Positions 16,810 through 26,420 of a stretch of DNA of 64,000 nucleotides are shown here, piece by piece. This stretch comes from Paraburkholderia sp. BCC1884 (GTDB lineage: Bacteria; Pseudomonadota; Gammaproteobacteria; Burkholderiales; Burkholderiaceae): assembly GCF_900996225.1 (NCBI RefSeq), contig NZ_CAAJGL010000112.1:248001-312000 (forward strand), read 5' to 3'. How positions within the stretch are numbered: position 1 is the first letter of the stretch; the number at the start of each line of letters is the position of its first letter. Made by a program: the position numbers and the translations under genes. The notes below the pieces were generated by a model. That model searched no databases and had not been told where the DNA came from. It saw only the letters and a program-made list of their open reading frames with translations.

Positions 16810-16852
16810 CAATTCAGGCGTCACGTTTTTTGTGTGGCGCATGCGGCGTTAA

Positions 16853-18169
16853 ATGGGTTTTTCGATGCAATCCGAAGCTCAATCCCAATCAAGTAGCAAA
16901 ATCGTTTCTAACGAGCCGGTGTTCGGCGGTCAGGCCGCGCGGCGCAGGTCGCACGCGGTAGACGTCCGTTGGGGTGGCCAGATCGTCACGATCGGTGGCG
17001 ACGCACCTGTGCGCGTACAGTCCATGACCAACACGGACACCGCGGACGCGATCGGCACCGCGATCCAGATCAAGGAACTGGCGCAAGCCGGCTCGGAACT
17101 GGTGCGTATCACGGTCAACACGCCGGAAGCGGCGGCGGCCGTCCCGGCCGTGCGCGAGCAGCTCGACCGCATGGGCGTGTCGGTGCCGCTGGTGGGCGAT
17201 TTCCACTACAACGGCCACTTGCTGTTGCGTGACTATCCGGGCTGTGCGGAGTCGTTGTCCAAATACCGTATCAATCCGGGCAACGTCGGCCATGGCGCGA
17301 AGCGCGACACGCAATTCGCGCAGATGATCGAAGCCGCTGCGAAGTACGACAAGCCGGTGCGGATCGGCGTCAACTGGGGCAGTCTCGATCAGGATCTGCT
17401 GGCCAAGATGATGGACGAAAACGCGGCGCGCTCCACGCCGTGGGAAGCGCAAAGCGTGATGTACGAAGCGCTCATCCAGTCGGCGATCGGTTCGGCAGAG
17501 CGTGCGGTCGAAATCGGCCTGCCGCGCAACAAGATCATCCTGTCGTGTAAGGTCAGCGGCGTGCAGGATCTGATCGCCGTGTACCGCGAACTCGCGCGTC
17601 GTTGCGAATTCGCGCTGCACCTCGGCTTGACCGAAGCGGGCATGGGTTCGAAGGGCATCGTGGCGTCCACCGCCGCTTTGTCGGTTCTGTTGCAGCAAGG
17701 TATCGGCGACACGATCCGTATTTCGCTCACGCCGGAACCGGGCGGCCCGCGCACCGGCGAGGTGATCGTCGGCCAGGAGATCCTGCAGACCATGGGTCTG
17801 CGCTCATTCACGCCGATGGTGATCGCGTGCCCGGGTTGCGGCCGTACCACCAGCACGCTGTTCCAGGAACTGGCTTCGCAAATCCAGACCTATCTGCGCA
17901 CGCAGATGCCGGTGTGGCGTGATCAATATCCTGGCGTCGAGAAAATGCACGTCGCGGTGATGGGCTGCATCGTCAACGGTCCGGGCGAGTCGAAGCAGGC
18001 CAATATCGGCATCAGCTTGCCGGGCTCGGGCGAGAACCCGGCGGCGCCGGTGTTCATCGACGGCGAGAAGGTCAAAACGCTGCGCGGCGATAACATCGCA
18101 CAAGAATTCCAGCAAATCGTGAGCGACTACGTCGAGCGCCGCTATGGCCGCGCTGAAGCGCTCAACTAA
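16853..18169 (+). CDS. ispG: 4-hydroxy-3-methylbut-2-enyl diphosphate synthase
   Basis: IspG (GcpE) performs the penultimate step of the non-mevalonate isoprenoid pathway, using a [4Fe-4S] cluster. The 438-residue product has an N-terminal TIM-barrel (VQSMTNTDTAD near residues 58-68, KYRINPGNVG near 137) and a C-terminal cluster domain with CPGCGRTTS and MGCIVNGPGE providing the cysteine ligands. The betaproteobacterial form has an insertion relative to E. coli's 372 residues. An alternative start ATG lies four codons downstream at 16865. Confidence 0.97.
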   Translation: MGFSMQSEAQSQSSSKIVSNEPVFGGQAARRRSHAVDVRWGGQIVTIGGDAPVRVQSMTNTDTADAIGTAIQIKELAQAGSELVRITVNTPEAAAAVPAVREQLDRMGVSVPLVGDFHYNGHLLLRDYPGCAESLSKYRINPGNVGHGAKRDTQFAQMIEAAAKYDKPVRIGVNWGSLDQDLLAKMMDENAARSTPWEAQSVMYEALIQSAIGSAERAVEIGLPRNKIILSCKVSGVQDLIAVYRELARRCEFALHLGLTEAGMGSKGIVASTAALSVLLQQGIGDTIRISLTPEPGGPRTGEVIVGQEILQTMGLRSFTPMVIACPGCGRTTSTLFQELASQIQTYLRTQMPVWRDQYPGVEKMHVAVMGCIVNGPGESKQANIGISLPGSGENPAAPVFIDGEKVKTLRGDNIAQEFQQIVSDYVERRYGRAEALN

Positions 18170-18189
18170 ATATCGGCTATCGAAGACAG

Positions 18190-19527
18190 ATGACTGAACA
18201 GAAGAAAAAGCTCGAGAAGTTGTCCGGCGTGAAGGGCATGAACGACATCCTTCCGCAGGAAGCCGGGCTGTGGGAATTTTTCGAAGCCACCGTCAAGTCG
18301 ATGCTGCGTTCGTACGGATACCAGAATATCCGCACGCCGATCATCGAGCACACGCAGTTGTTCAAGCGCGGTATCGGCGAAGTGACCGACATCGTCGAGA
18401 AAGAGATGTACAGCTTCACGGACGCGCTCAACGGTGAAAATCTGACGATGCGCCCGGAAAATACGGCAGCGGTGGTGCGCTCGGTGATCGAGCACAACAT
18501 GCTGTACGACGGCCCGAAACGTCTGTGGTACATCGGTCCGATGTTCCGTCACGAGCGTCCGCAACGCGGTCGTTATCGCCAGTTTCATCAGGTCGGCGTG
18601 GAAGCGCTGGGCTTTGCCGGGCCGGACACCGACGCTGAAATCATCATGATGTGCCAGCGTCTGTGGGACGACCTCGGGCTGATGGGCATCAAGCTCGAAC
18701 TCAATTCGCTGGGTCTCGCGCATGAGCGCGCGGCTCACCGTGTCGAGCTGATCGCCTACCTCGAAAAGCACATCGACGTGCTCGATGAAGAAGCGAAACG
18801 CCGTCTCCACACGAATCCGTTGCGCGTGCTGGACACGAAGAATCCGGCCATGCAGGAAGTCGCGCAGAACGCGCCCAGGCTGATCGATTTTCTCGGCGAA
18901 GAATCGCGCGCGCATTTCGAAGGTTTGCAGCGCATTCTGAAGGCAAACAACATTCCGTTCACGATCAATCCGCGTCTCGTACGTGGTCTCGATTATTACA
19001 ATCTGACCGTGTTCGAATGGGTGACCGACAAGCTCGGCGCGCAGGGCACCGTCGCCGCGGGTGGTCGCTACGACCCGCTGATCGAGCAGCTCGGCGGCAA
19101 GCCGACGGGCGCGTGCGGTTGGGCGATGGGTGTCGAGCGGATTCTCGAGTTGCTGAAAGAAGACCAACTCGTGCCGGAAGACGAGGGTTGCGACGTGTAC
19201 GTGGTCCATCAGGGCGACGCGGCACGTGAGCAGGCCTTCATCATCGCCGAGCGTCTGCGCGATACGGGTCTCGACGTGATCCTGCATTGCAGCGCCGACG
19301 GTCAGACGGCCAGCTTCAAATCGCAGATGAAGCGTGCCGACGCGAGCGGCGCCGCCTTCGCGGTGGTGCTCGGCGAAGACGAGATCGCCAACGGTACGGT
19401 CGGTGTCAAGCCGCTGCGCGACACGAGTAACGGCGGTAAAAACGAGCAACATAACGTGCCCGCCGAAGACTTGACCGAATTTCTAATCAATGCGATGGTT
19501 GCAACCGCCGAAGACGGCGACGACTGA
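18190..19527 (+). CDS. hisS: Histidyl-tRNA synthetase
   Basis: HisS charges tRNA-His. The 445-residue class II synthetase starts with KLEKLSGVKGMNDILP, has motif 2 in FRHERPQRGRYRQFHQ (about residues 117-132), the HisS-specific LVRGLDYYN (about 260-268), motif 3 in GWAMGVERIL (about 311-320), and the C-terminal anticodon-binding domain (about 335-425). A paralogue, hisZ, which lacks that last domain, is about 8 kb downstream. It begins 20 bp after ispG, consistent with one operon. Confidence 0.97.
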   Translation: MTEQKKKLEKLSGVKGMNDILPQEAGLWEFFEATVKSMLRSYGYQNIRTPIIEHTQLFKRGIGEVTDIVEKEMYSFTDALNGENLTMRPENTAAVVRSVIEHNMLYDGPKRLWYIGPMFRHERPQRGRYRQFHQVGVEALGFAGPDTDAEIIMMCQRLWDDLGLMGIKLELNSLGLAHERAAHRVELIAYLEKHIDVLDEEAKRRLHTNPLRVLDTKNPAMQEVAQNAPRLIDFLGEESRAHFEGLQRILKANNIPFTINPRLVRGLDYYNLTVFEWVTDKLGAQGTVAAGGRYDPLIEQLGGKPTGACGWAMGVERILELLKEDQLVPEDEGCDVYVVHQGDAAREQAFIIAERLRDTGLDVILHCSADGQTASFKSQMKRADASGAAFAVVLGEDEIANGTVGVKPLRDTSNGGKNEQHNVPAEDLTEFLINAMVATAEDGDD

Positions 19528-19615
19528 TCGCGATGTCGTCGAGCCTGTTGGTTATTGATTGGCTCCGAATTGGCTCGACAAGCACACGTATCAAGAAAGA
19601 GGAAATCGCCGGGCG

Positions 19616-20245
19616 ATGAGTTACCACGACGAACAAGAATCGATTGAAAGTCTGAAAGCATGGTGGACGCAGTGGGGCAATGCATCCACGTGGGTGGTGC
19701 TGGTGGCACTCGTTGCCGCAGCCAGCTGGAACGGCTGGAATTACTGGCAGCGTCATCAGGCGGCGGAAGCCGCCGTGCTCTATGACCAGGTGCAGCAAGC
19801 CGCGGCATCGGGCGACAAGGCTTTGGTCACGCGCGCTGCCACCGACATGGAAGACAAGTTCAGCGGCACCGCGTATGCGCAGATGACCGCACTGGGCGCC
19901 GCCAAGGCAATGTACGCCGCAGGCGACGAAGCGGGCGCCAAGGCGCAGCTGCAATGGACCATCGATCACGCGAAGGACGACGAGTTCAAGCAGATCGCCA
20001 GGCTGCGTCTGGCTTCGCTGCTGCTCGACGACAAGGCCTACGATCAGGGTCTCGCCTTGCTCGCCGAACCGCAGTCCGACGCGTTCAAGGGTCTCGCGGC
20101 CAATGGTCGCGGCGATCTGCTCGCGGCTCAAGGCAAGCGTGACGATGCGCGCGCGGCTTACAAGCTCGCGCTCGACTCGCTGTCGAAAAACGATAGCTCG
20201 GCACGTCAGTTGATCCAGTTCAAGCTGGACGCGCTGGGCGGCTGA
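19616..20245 (+). CDS. yfgM: YfgM-family membrane-anchored TPR protein
   Basis: The 209-residue product has a cytoplasmic N-terminal stretch (DEQESIESLKAWWTQWG), one transmembrane helix (about residues 23-41), and a periplasmic TPR-like helical domain to the C-terminus. E. coli YfgM is an ancillary SecYEG/periplasmic-chaperone partner and also influences the RcsB stress regulator. The ATG at 19616 gives the typical MSYHDEQES start, with GAGGAAA upstream. Its position between hisS and bamB is conserved from betaproteobacteria to E. coli. Confidence 0.92.
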   Translation: MSYHDEQESIESLKAWWTQWGNASTWVVLVALVAAASWNGWNYWQRHQAAEAAVLYDQVQQAAASGDKALVTRAATDMEDKFSGTAYAQMTALGAAKAMYAAGDEAGAKAQLQWTIDHAKDDEFKQIARLRLASLLLDDKAYDQGLALLAEPQSDAFKGLAANGRGDLLAAQGKRDDARAAYKLALDSLSKNDSSARQLIQFKLDALGG

Positions 20246-20305
20246 CCGCCGCCGGCAGTGCGCCGCATGCAACGACCAACCGGTCTCTTTTAACTCAATT
20301 CCTGA

Positions 20306-21466
20306 ATGCTTCGTCCACCGATGAATCTGCTGAAACGTTACGCTGTGCCCGTTGCCTGTGCGATGACCGTGCTCACCCTGGCGGCTTGCTCATCCACGAA
20401 AGACGAGCGCCGCGAGCCGACGCCGCTCACCGAGTTCAAACCCGTGCTCGACGTGCAGCAGGTCTGGACCGCAAGCGTCGGCAAGGCTGGCCGTTACCTG
20501 TTCTCGCCGGTCGCGGTCGGCAACGCGGTGTACGCCGCGGGCGCCAACGGTTCGGTCGCGAAGATCGACGCGCAAACCGGTAAGGACATCTGGCGCGTCA
20601 AGCTGCACGACGACCTGTCGGCGGGCGTCGGTAGCGACGGCACGCTGGCGGCGGTCGGCGGCCTGAAGGGCGATGTCTACGTGCTCGGCGCGGACGGCAA
20701 GCAGTTGTGGACCGCCAAGGCGCCGGGCGAAATCATTTCGCCGCCGCTGGTCGGCAACGGCCTCGTGGTGGTGCGTACGGTCGACGGTCAGATCGTCGCG
20801 TTCAATGCGCAGACTGGCGAGCAGAAGTGGAACTACCGCAATCGCGCGGTGCCGCTCAACCTGCGCGTATCGTCGGGCATGACGTTCGCCGGCGACGCGG
20901 CCGTGCTGGCCGGTTTCCCGGGCGGCGCGTTCGCTGCGATCAACCTGCAAACGGGCGACAACTACTGGCAGACGCCGGTGTCGTATCCGAAGGGCGTGAC
21001 GGAAGTGGAGCGCATCAACGACGTGACCGGTCCGCCCACGCTGGTCGGCTCGGAAACCTGCGCGGTGACGTTCCAAGGCCAGATCGGCTGCTTCGACGCG
21101 AATTCGGGCCGTGCAGTGTGGGAAAAAGCGTTTTCGAGCACGAGCGGTCTGGCGCAGGATGAGACCGCTGTGGTCGCTGCGGATGACTGGTCGGTTGTCT
21201 CGGCGTTCGACGCCAGCAACGGCGCACCGCTGTGGAAGAACGACAAGCTGAAGAACCGTGAGCTCAGCGTGCCGTTTATTCTGGGCCACGCTGCCGTGCT
21301 AGGCGACTATCAAGGTTTCGTGCACTTCCTGTCGCGCGACGACGGCACGCTCGTCGCACGTGCGAAGACCGATGGCAGCCCGATCACCGCGGCGCCGGTG
21401 CTGGCCGGCGAAACGCTGGTGGTGCTGACGCACGACGGCGATCTGTACGGCTATCGTCCGCGCTGA
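20306..21466 (+). CDS. bamB: Outer-membrane assembly lipoprotein BamB
   Basis: BamB is a BAM-complex lipoprotein with an eight-bladed beta-propeller that assists folding of outer-membrane proteins. The 386-residue product has a signal peptide with lipobox LAAC (about residues 25-28) and repeated PQQ-like blade motifs such as AKIDAQTGKDIW, AFNAQTGEQKW and AINLQTGDNYW. Start is either 20306 or the ATG at 20321; both retain the signal peptide. It acts with the bamC product encoded upstream in this window. Confidence 0.96.
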   Translation: MLRPPMNLLKRYAVPVACAMTVLTLAACSSTKDERREPTPLTEFKPVLDVQQVWTASVGKAGRYLFSPVAVGNAVYAAGANGSVAKIDAQTGKDIWRVKLHDDLSAGVGSDGTLAAVGGLKGDVYVLGADGKQLWTAKAPGEIISPPLVGNGLVVVRTVDGQIVAFNAQTGEQKWNYRNRAVPLNLRVSSGMTFAGDAAVLAGFPGGAFAAINLQTGDNYWQTPVSYPKGVTEVERINDVTGPPTLVGSETCAVTFQGQIGCFDANSGRAVWEKAFSSTSGLAQDETAVVAADDWSVVSAFDASNGAPLWKNDKLKNRELSVPFILGHAAVLGDYQGFVHFLSRDDGTLVARAKTDGSPITAAPVLAGETLVVLTHDGDLYGYRPR

Positions 21467-21966
21467 TCGTATCGGTCCGGCGCTGAATAGGCCGTCGAAC
21501 GCGCGGTCCGGCTTCGCCGGCCGCGCGTGTTTCCGTCAGGCGGCGTTGAATTTGAGTCGTACCGTAGAGTAAGTAGAAAAATTGCGCCGGACTGGCTGGT
21601 CCGGCAAGTCGGATCGAGCAGGGCACACGCACGACACACGTGATCCACGTGGTCTATGTGGCTCACCGGTGGCTGCTTGCGGCGCCACCTTCGGCACCAA
21701 CCGTCGGCCTGACAGCCGGCGACGTCGCCGAAAACCGTAATCGACCTGGCGTGCGCGCCGTCGAGCAGAAAAGACCGAACCTGGCGGCCCATTGGCGCCG
21801 TCCTATACAGCCAAATCCCCGTCCGCCCGGGTGCGCATATTGACAGCACATCCGGGGCAGGCCGAATTCGTGATAATTTTCGTCAAACGCTGCCGTGTAG
21901 CGGCCGCATGGCGTCGCTACGCGGGCGGTCGATTTCGATCCCGCGTTTCACCGTGAACAACATCTG
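21467..21966. other. 500-bp intergenic region between bamB and der
   Basis: This is the longest gap in the plus-strand block. A GC-rich hairpin lies at its left end, then a mixed stretch with short open frames on both strands (up to 67 codons plus, 132 codons minus), none resembling a known protein or having a convincing ribosome-binding site. Near its right end there is an exact TTGACA (21840) but no -10 box at normal spacing (GATAAT is 26 bp away). It probably holds the der promoter, position unresolved. Confidence 0.5.
21499..21534 (+). terminator. GC-rich hairpin after bamB
   Basis: ACGCGCGG/CCGCGCGT with an inner CCGG/CCGG stem and loop CTTCG forms a stable hairpin 32 bp after the bamB stop. 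The following GTGTTTCC is only weakly T-rich, so termination may be partial. Confidence 0.5.
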
Positions 21967-23304
21967 ATGAAACCCGTTATTGCCCTGGTTGGGCGCCCCA
22001 ATGTGGGGAAATCCACGCTATTCAACCGTCTCACGCGCACGCGTGACGCACTGGTTGCCGACCTGCCCGGTCTGACCCGCGATCGCCATTACGGCGAAGG
22101 GCGAGCCGGCGAGCGACCGTACCTGGTCGTCGATACCGGCGGCTTCGAGCCGGTCGCGAAAGAAGGCATCCTGCACGAAATGGCGCGTCAAACCCGCCAG
22201 GCGGTCGAGGAATCCGACATCGTCGTGTTCATCGTCGACGGCCGTAACGGTCTCGCGCCGCAGGACAAGACGATCGCCGACTATCTGCGCAAGGTCGGCC
22301 GGCCGATCTTCCTCGTCGTCAACAAGGCGGAGGGGATGAAGTACAGCAACGTCGCCGCCGATTTCTATGAGCTCGGTCTTGGCGACCCGCGTGCGATTTC
22401 TTCCGCGCACGGTGACGGCGTGACGGAAATGATCAACGAGGCGCTTGAAGTCGCCTACGCCGGTCAGCCCGAAGAGAGCGACGAAGAGAAAGAAACGCGT
22501 GGCGTGAAGATCGCGATCGTCGGTCGCCCGAACGTCGGCAAGTCGACGCTGATCAACGCGCTGGTCGGCGAAGAGCGCGTGATCGCGTTCGACATGCCCG
22601 GCACCACGCGCGATTCGATCTACGTCGACTTCGAGCGTCAAGGCAAGCCGTACACGCTGATCGACACGGCCGGTTTGCGCCGCCGCGGCAAAGTGTTCGA
22701 AGCGATCGAGAAATTCTCGGTGGTGAAGACGCTGCAATCGATCTCCGATGCGAACGTCGTGATCCTGCTGCTCGATGCACAACAGGACATCTCCGAGCAG
22801 GACGCGCACATTGCCGGCTTCGTGGTGGAGCAGGGCCGCGCGCTGGTGGTGGGCGTGAACAAGTGGGACGGACTCGACCCACATGTGCGCGAGCGCACCA
22901 AAGCCGACATCGAGCGCAAACTAAAATTTCTCGACTTCGCCAAATTCCATTTCATTTCCGCCGCGGAAAAAACCGGAATCGGCCCGCTGATGCGCTCGGT
23001 GGACGACGCCTACAAGGCTGCGATGGCCAAGCTGCCGACGCCGAAGCTAACGCGTGCGCTAATCGAAGCCGTCGAATTCCAGCAGCCGCGTCGCCGTGGT
23101 CCGGTGCGTCCGAAATTGCGCTACGCGCACCAGGGCGGACAGAACCCGCCGATCATCGTGATTCACGGTAACGCGCTCGACGCGATCACTGAAACGTATA
23201 AACGCTACCTCGAAAACCGCTTCCGGGAAACTTTCAAGCTGGTTGGGACTCCATTGCGCATAGAGTTCAGATCATCGACGAACCCTTACGCGGATAAAGG
23301 CTGA
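21967..23304 (+). CDS. der: Ribosome-associated GTPase Der (EngA)
   Basis: Der is an essential tandem GTPase for 50S ribosome maturation. The 445-residue product has two G domains, each with a P-loop GRPNVGKST (about residues 8-16 and 187-195), G3 motifs DTGG and DTAG, and NKAE/NKWD G4 motifs (about 118-121 and 298-301). A C-terminal KH-like domain (about 360-440) includes KLRYAHQGG. Length and order are standard. hfq follows after 142 bp. Confidence 0.97.
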   Translation: MKPVIALVGRPNVGKSTLFNRLTRTRDALVADLPGLTRDRHYGEGRAGERPYLVVDTGGFEPVAKEGILHEMARQTRQAVEESDIVVFIVDGRNGLAPQDKTIADYLRKVGRPIFLVVNKAEGMKYSNVAADFYELGLGDPRAISSAHGDGVTEMINEALEVAYAGQPEESDEEKETRGVKIAIVGRPNVGKSTLINALVGEERVIAFDMPGTTRDSIYVDFERQGKPYTLIDTAGLRRRGKVFEAIEKFSVVKTLQSISDANVVILLLDAQQDISEQDAHIAGFVVEQGRALVVGVNKWDGLDPHVRERTKADIERKLKFLDFAKFHFISAAEKTGIGPLMRSVDDAYKAAMAKLPTPKLTRALIEAVEFQQPRRRGPVRPKLRYAHQGGQNPPIIVIHGNALDAITETYKRYLENRFRETFKLVGTPLRIEFRSSTNPYADKG

Positions 23305-23367
23305 AACCCGCGTGTGTGCTGGGTTTGGCCGTCTGGCTGGGCCTGTCGCGCAAAAATGAAAATCGGC

Positions 23368-23373
23368 TATAGT
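23368..23373 (+). promoter_or_regulatory. Candidate -10 box TATAGT before hfq
   Basis: GGCTATAGTG lies about 74 bp before the hfq ATG. A -35 is not clear (CTGTCG 19 bp upstream is weak), but independent promoters for hfq are common. Confidence 0.35.
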
Positions 23374-23446
23374 GTAGCGGTTGACGGCGGATCTCTTTTT
23401 CTTCGTCGTCAATTCAGTCAACCTGCAAAAAAATACGGAGTTTGCT

Positions 23447-23683
23447 ATGAGCAACAAAGGGCAATTGTTACAAGACCCGTTTTTGAACGCACTGCGTAAA
23501 GAGCATGTGCCGGTGTCGATCTATCTGGTCAACGGCATCAAGCTTCAAGGGAACATCGAATCGTTCGACCAGTACGTCGTGTTGCTCCGGAATACGGTCA
23601 CCCAGATGGTCTACAAGCACGCAATCTCGACGGTCGTGCCAGCCCGCCCGGTGAATTTCCACCCGGATTCCGAACAGTCCTAA
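23447..23683 (+). CDS. hfq: RNA chaperone Hfq
   Basis: Hfq is a hexameric Sm-like RNA chaperone that pairs small RNAs with mRNAs. The 78-residue product starts MSNKGQLLQDPFLN, contains the Sm1 segment (VSIYLVNGIKLQG, with the expected QDPFLN-proximal RNA-binding residues) and the Sm2 motif YKHAIST. Compared with the 102-residue E. coli protein it lacks the long disordered tail, as is usual in betaproteobacteria. The frame is open upstream to 23381, but the ATG at 23447 with GGAG in front (CGGAGTTTGCT) is the true start. Confidence 0.98.
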   Translation: MSNKGQLLQDPFLNALRKEHVPVSIYLVNGIKLQGNIESFDQYVVLLRNTVTQMVYKHAISTVVPARPVNFHPDSEQS

Positions 23684-23740
23684 CCCCAGTCGCGGCCGGC
23701 GTAGCGTCGCCCGTCGGCGATTACTCCCGGCCGCCTCATT

Positions 23741-24928
23741 TTGATACCCTCCAATTTGATCAATGCAGCGCTTGTCGGCATCGACTTCGGTAAGATCGAT
23801 TTTGAAGCCAGCCTAGAAGAACTCAGCCTGCTCGCGCAAAGCGCGGGCGCGAATCCCATAGTCACCCTCACCGGACGCCGGTCCAGCCCCGACGCGAAGA
23901 TGTTCGTCGGCAGCGGCAAGGCCGAAGAACTGCGTCTTGCGTGTGAGGCGAACGACATCGAACTCGTCATTTTCAATCACGCTCTGGCGCCTGCGCAGCA
24001 GCGCAATCTGGAGCAAGCGCTTAATCGGCGCGTGATCGATCGCACCAGTCTGATCCTCGACATTTTTGCGCAACGCGCCCGCAGCCATGAAGGCAAGCTG
24101 CAGGTGGAACTCGCGCAGTTGCAGTATCTGTCGACGCGACTAATCCGCGCATGGACTCACCTGGAGCGGCAAAAAGGCGGTATCGGTTTGCGCGGCCCGG
24201 GTGAAACCCAGCTCGAAACCGACCGTCGTTTGATCGGCGAACGCATCAAGGCGCTCAAGACGCGGCTCGAAAAACTGCGCCGTCAGCACGGCACGCAGCG
24301 CCGCGCACGTAGTCGTAATCAGACAATGTCGGTGTCGCTGGTCGGCTATACGAACGCGGGCAAGTCCACGTTGTTCAATGCGCTGACCAAGGCCCAGGCC
24401 TACGCCGCCGACCAGCTGTTCGCTACGCTCGACACGACCTCGCGTCGCGTCTATCTCGGCGACGAAGCGGGGCAGGTGGTGGTGTCCGATACGGTCGGCT
24501 TCATCCGCGAATTGCCTCACCAGCTGGTCGCGGCCTTCCGCGCCACGCTCGAGGAAACCATTCACGCCGATCTGTTGCTGCATGTAGTCGACGCGTCGAG
24601 CGCGGTGCGGCTCGACCAGATCGATCAGGTGAACGAGGTGTTGCACGCCATCGGCGCGGATACGATCCGGCAGGTGCTGGTGTTCAACAAGATCGACGCG
24701 GTGCCGGAGTTGGCGGCCCGTGGGGGCACGGTCGAGCGGGATGAGTATGGTAATATTTCGCGCGTCTTTTTGAGCGCGCGCACGGGGCAAGGGCTGGATA
24801 CATTGCGCGCTGCCATCGCTGAAATCGCTACTGCCGAATCTCTTCCCGACACGCAGCCCGATCTTCCGGAAGAAGACCGGTCGGCAGCACCGCGCGACGA
24901 CCACAAGGTCTCAGAACTCGGGCATTGA
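23741..24928 (+). CDS. hflX: GTPase HflX
   Basis: HflX is a ribosome-splitting GTPase acting on stalled 70S ribosomes under stress. The 395-residue product has the N-terminal HflX domain with GSGKAEEL (about residues 47-54), a helical linker with GGIGLRGPGETQLETDRR, then the G domain: P-loop GYTNAGKST (about 203-211), DTVGFIRELPH as G3 and NKID as G4. The frame begins at TTG 23741; another TTG at 23756 (start INAALVG) is an equally good candidate, as neither has a clear ribosome-binding site. The hfq-hflX-hflK-hflC order is the classic one. Confidence 0.95.
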   Translation: MIPSNLINAALVGIDFGKIDFEASLEELSLLAQSAGANPIVTLTGRRSSPDAKMFVGSGKAEELRLACEANDIELVIFNHALAPAQQRNLEQALNRRVIDRTSLILDIFAQRARSHEGKLQVELAQLQYLSTRLIRAWTHLERQKGGIGLRGPGETQLETDRRLIGERIKALKTRLEKLRRQHGTQRRARSRNQTMSVSLVGYTNAGKSTLFNALTKAQAYAADQLFATLDTTSRRVYLGDEAGQVVVSDTVGFIRELPHQLVAAFRATLEETIHADLLLHVVDASSAVRLDQIDQVNEVLHAIGADTIRQVLVFNKIDAVPELAARGGTVERDEYGNISRVFLSARTGQGLDTLRAAIAEIATAESLPDTQPDLPEEDRSAAPRDDHKVSELGH

Positions 24929-24977
24929 CCCGTTCCAATTGCATTGACCCGCTGTCTACTCTGGTGAACGAACACAG

Positions 24978-26408
24978 GTGAACGATTACAACGAGCGGAG
25001 TATCTGGCTGCGCATGCGCGCCTTGCTTTCACTGAACGATCCGCGCTGGGGCCGGGGCGACGGTAATGGCGACCGGCAACGGCCGAACGAACCGAAGCGT
25101 CCGCCGGGCAAAGACGGCGAAGGTCCGCCCGACCTCGACGAGATGTGGCGCGATTTCAATCGTCGTCTGAGCCGCGTGTTCGGTCGCAAGGGCGGCGGCG
25201 GTGCGGGCGGCGGGCGTCCGGACAACGGCCGTGGCGCGCGTATCGGCGTAGGCATCGTGATCGGTGTGCTGGTGGCCATTTATCTCGGCAGCGGCGTGTT
25301 CGTCGTGCAGGACGGGCAGGCGGCCGTCGTGATGCAGTTCGGCAAGTATCGCTATACCGCCGGGCAAGGTGTGCACTGGCGTCTGCCGTATCCGTTCGAA
25401 GCGCATGAGCTCGTGAATATCGGTCAGACCCGTCAGGTGGAAATCGGCCGTAACAACGTGGTGCGTCTCGCGAACGTGAAGGACGCGTCGATGCTCACGC
25501 ACGACGCCGATATCGTCGACGTTCGCTTCGCCGTGCAGTACCAGGTGAGCAAACCGACCGACTACCTGTTCCGCAGCGTCGATCCCGATCAGAGCGTCAT
25601 GCAGGCTGGGCAGGCGGCCGTGCGTAGCATCGTCGGCGCGCGCAGTACCAGCGACATCCTCTATCAGGATCGCGAAACAATTCGCCAGCAGCTGGTGGCG
25701 GCGATCCAGCAATCCCTGGATGAATATCAGTCCGGCCTGACCGTGACCGGCGTGACGATCCAGGGCGTGCAGGCGCCCGATCAGGTGCAGGCCGCCTTCG
25801 ACGACGCCGCCAAGGTCCATCAGGAAAACGATCGCGCCAAACGCGATGCCGAGGCCTACGCGGCCGATCTGCTGCCGCGCGCGCAAGCCGACGTGCAGCG
25901 TCAGGTCGACGAGGCGAAAACCTACAGCGACAAGACCGTCGCTCAGGCGCAAGGCGATGCCGAGCGCTTCAAGCAGGTCTACGCGCAGTACTCGAAGGCG
26001 CCCGCGGTGATTCGCGAGCGCATGTACCTGGAAACCATGCAGCAGATCTATTCGAATACGACCAAGGTGTTTGTGGACGGCAGGAGCGGCAATAACGTGC
26101 TGTACCTGCCGCTCGACAAGCTGGTCGAGCAGACCCGTCAGCGTGTCGCCGACGCCGCTGCGGCCTCGGGTGCCGTCGCAGCTGGCGCGCCGCAAGGCGC
26201 GGCTAACACAGGTAGCGCCGGCTCGCAGAGCGCCGCGCCGGCTACCGCCGGCCCGTCCGCCGCGGCGCCTGCCGCCGTGGCTTCCGCGCCCGCTGCGGCC
26301 GCTTCGGCCACAGCCTCGACCCCGGCCAGCCAGGCCGCGGCCAGCAGCGACGCGCTGCGCTCACGTGACGCCTTCCGCAGTCGTATGCGTGAAGACGACG
26401 TTCAATAA
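24978..26408 (+). CDS. hflK: FtsH-regulating SPFH protein HflK
   Basis: HflK and HflC form a large membrane cage around the FtsH protease and modulate its access to membrane substrates. The 476-residue product has a cytoplasmic Gly/Pro-rich N-terminus, one transmembrane helix (about residues 92-111) and the SPFH/band-7 domain (about 112-300) followed by a long helix rich in Ala/Gln/Glu. The final 80 residues are an Ala/Ser/Pro/Thr-rich low-complexity tail not needed for the fold. It starts with GTG and is followed 12 bp later by hflC. Confidence 0.96.
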   Translation: MNDYNERSIWLRMRALLSLNDPRWGRGDGNGDRQRPNEPKRPPGKDGEGPPDLDEMWRDFNRRLSRVFGRKGGGGAGGGRPDNGRGARIGVGIVIGVLVAIYLGSGVFVVQDGQAAVVMQFGKYRYTAGQGVHWRLPYPFEAHELVNIGQTRQVEIGRNNVVRLANVKDASMLTHDADIVDVRFAVQYQVSKPTDYLFRSVDPDQSVMQAGQAAVRSIVGARSTSDILYQDRETIRQQLVAAIQQSLDEYQSGLTVTGVTIQGVQAPDQVQAAFDDAAKVHQENDRAKRDAEAYAADLLPRAQADVQRQVDEAKTYSDKTVAQAQGDAERFKQVYAQYSKAPAVIRERMYLETMQQIYSNTTKVFVDGRSGNNVLYLPLDKLVEQTRQRVADAAAASGAVAAGAPQGAANTGSAGSQSAAPATAGPSAAAPAAVASAPAAAASATASTPASQAAASSDALRSRDAFRSRMREDDVQ

Positions 26409-26420
26409 GGAGCGCACAAC

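Noticed and set aside
21451..21849. Short open frames in the bamB-der gap as possible genes
   Set aside because: No ribosome-binding site, signal peptide or recognisable family; amino-acid composition is like random GC-rich translation.
21840..21877. TTGACA and GATAAT before der as a promoter
   Set aside because: The spacing of 26 bp is too long for a sigma-70 promoter.
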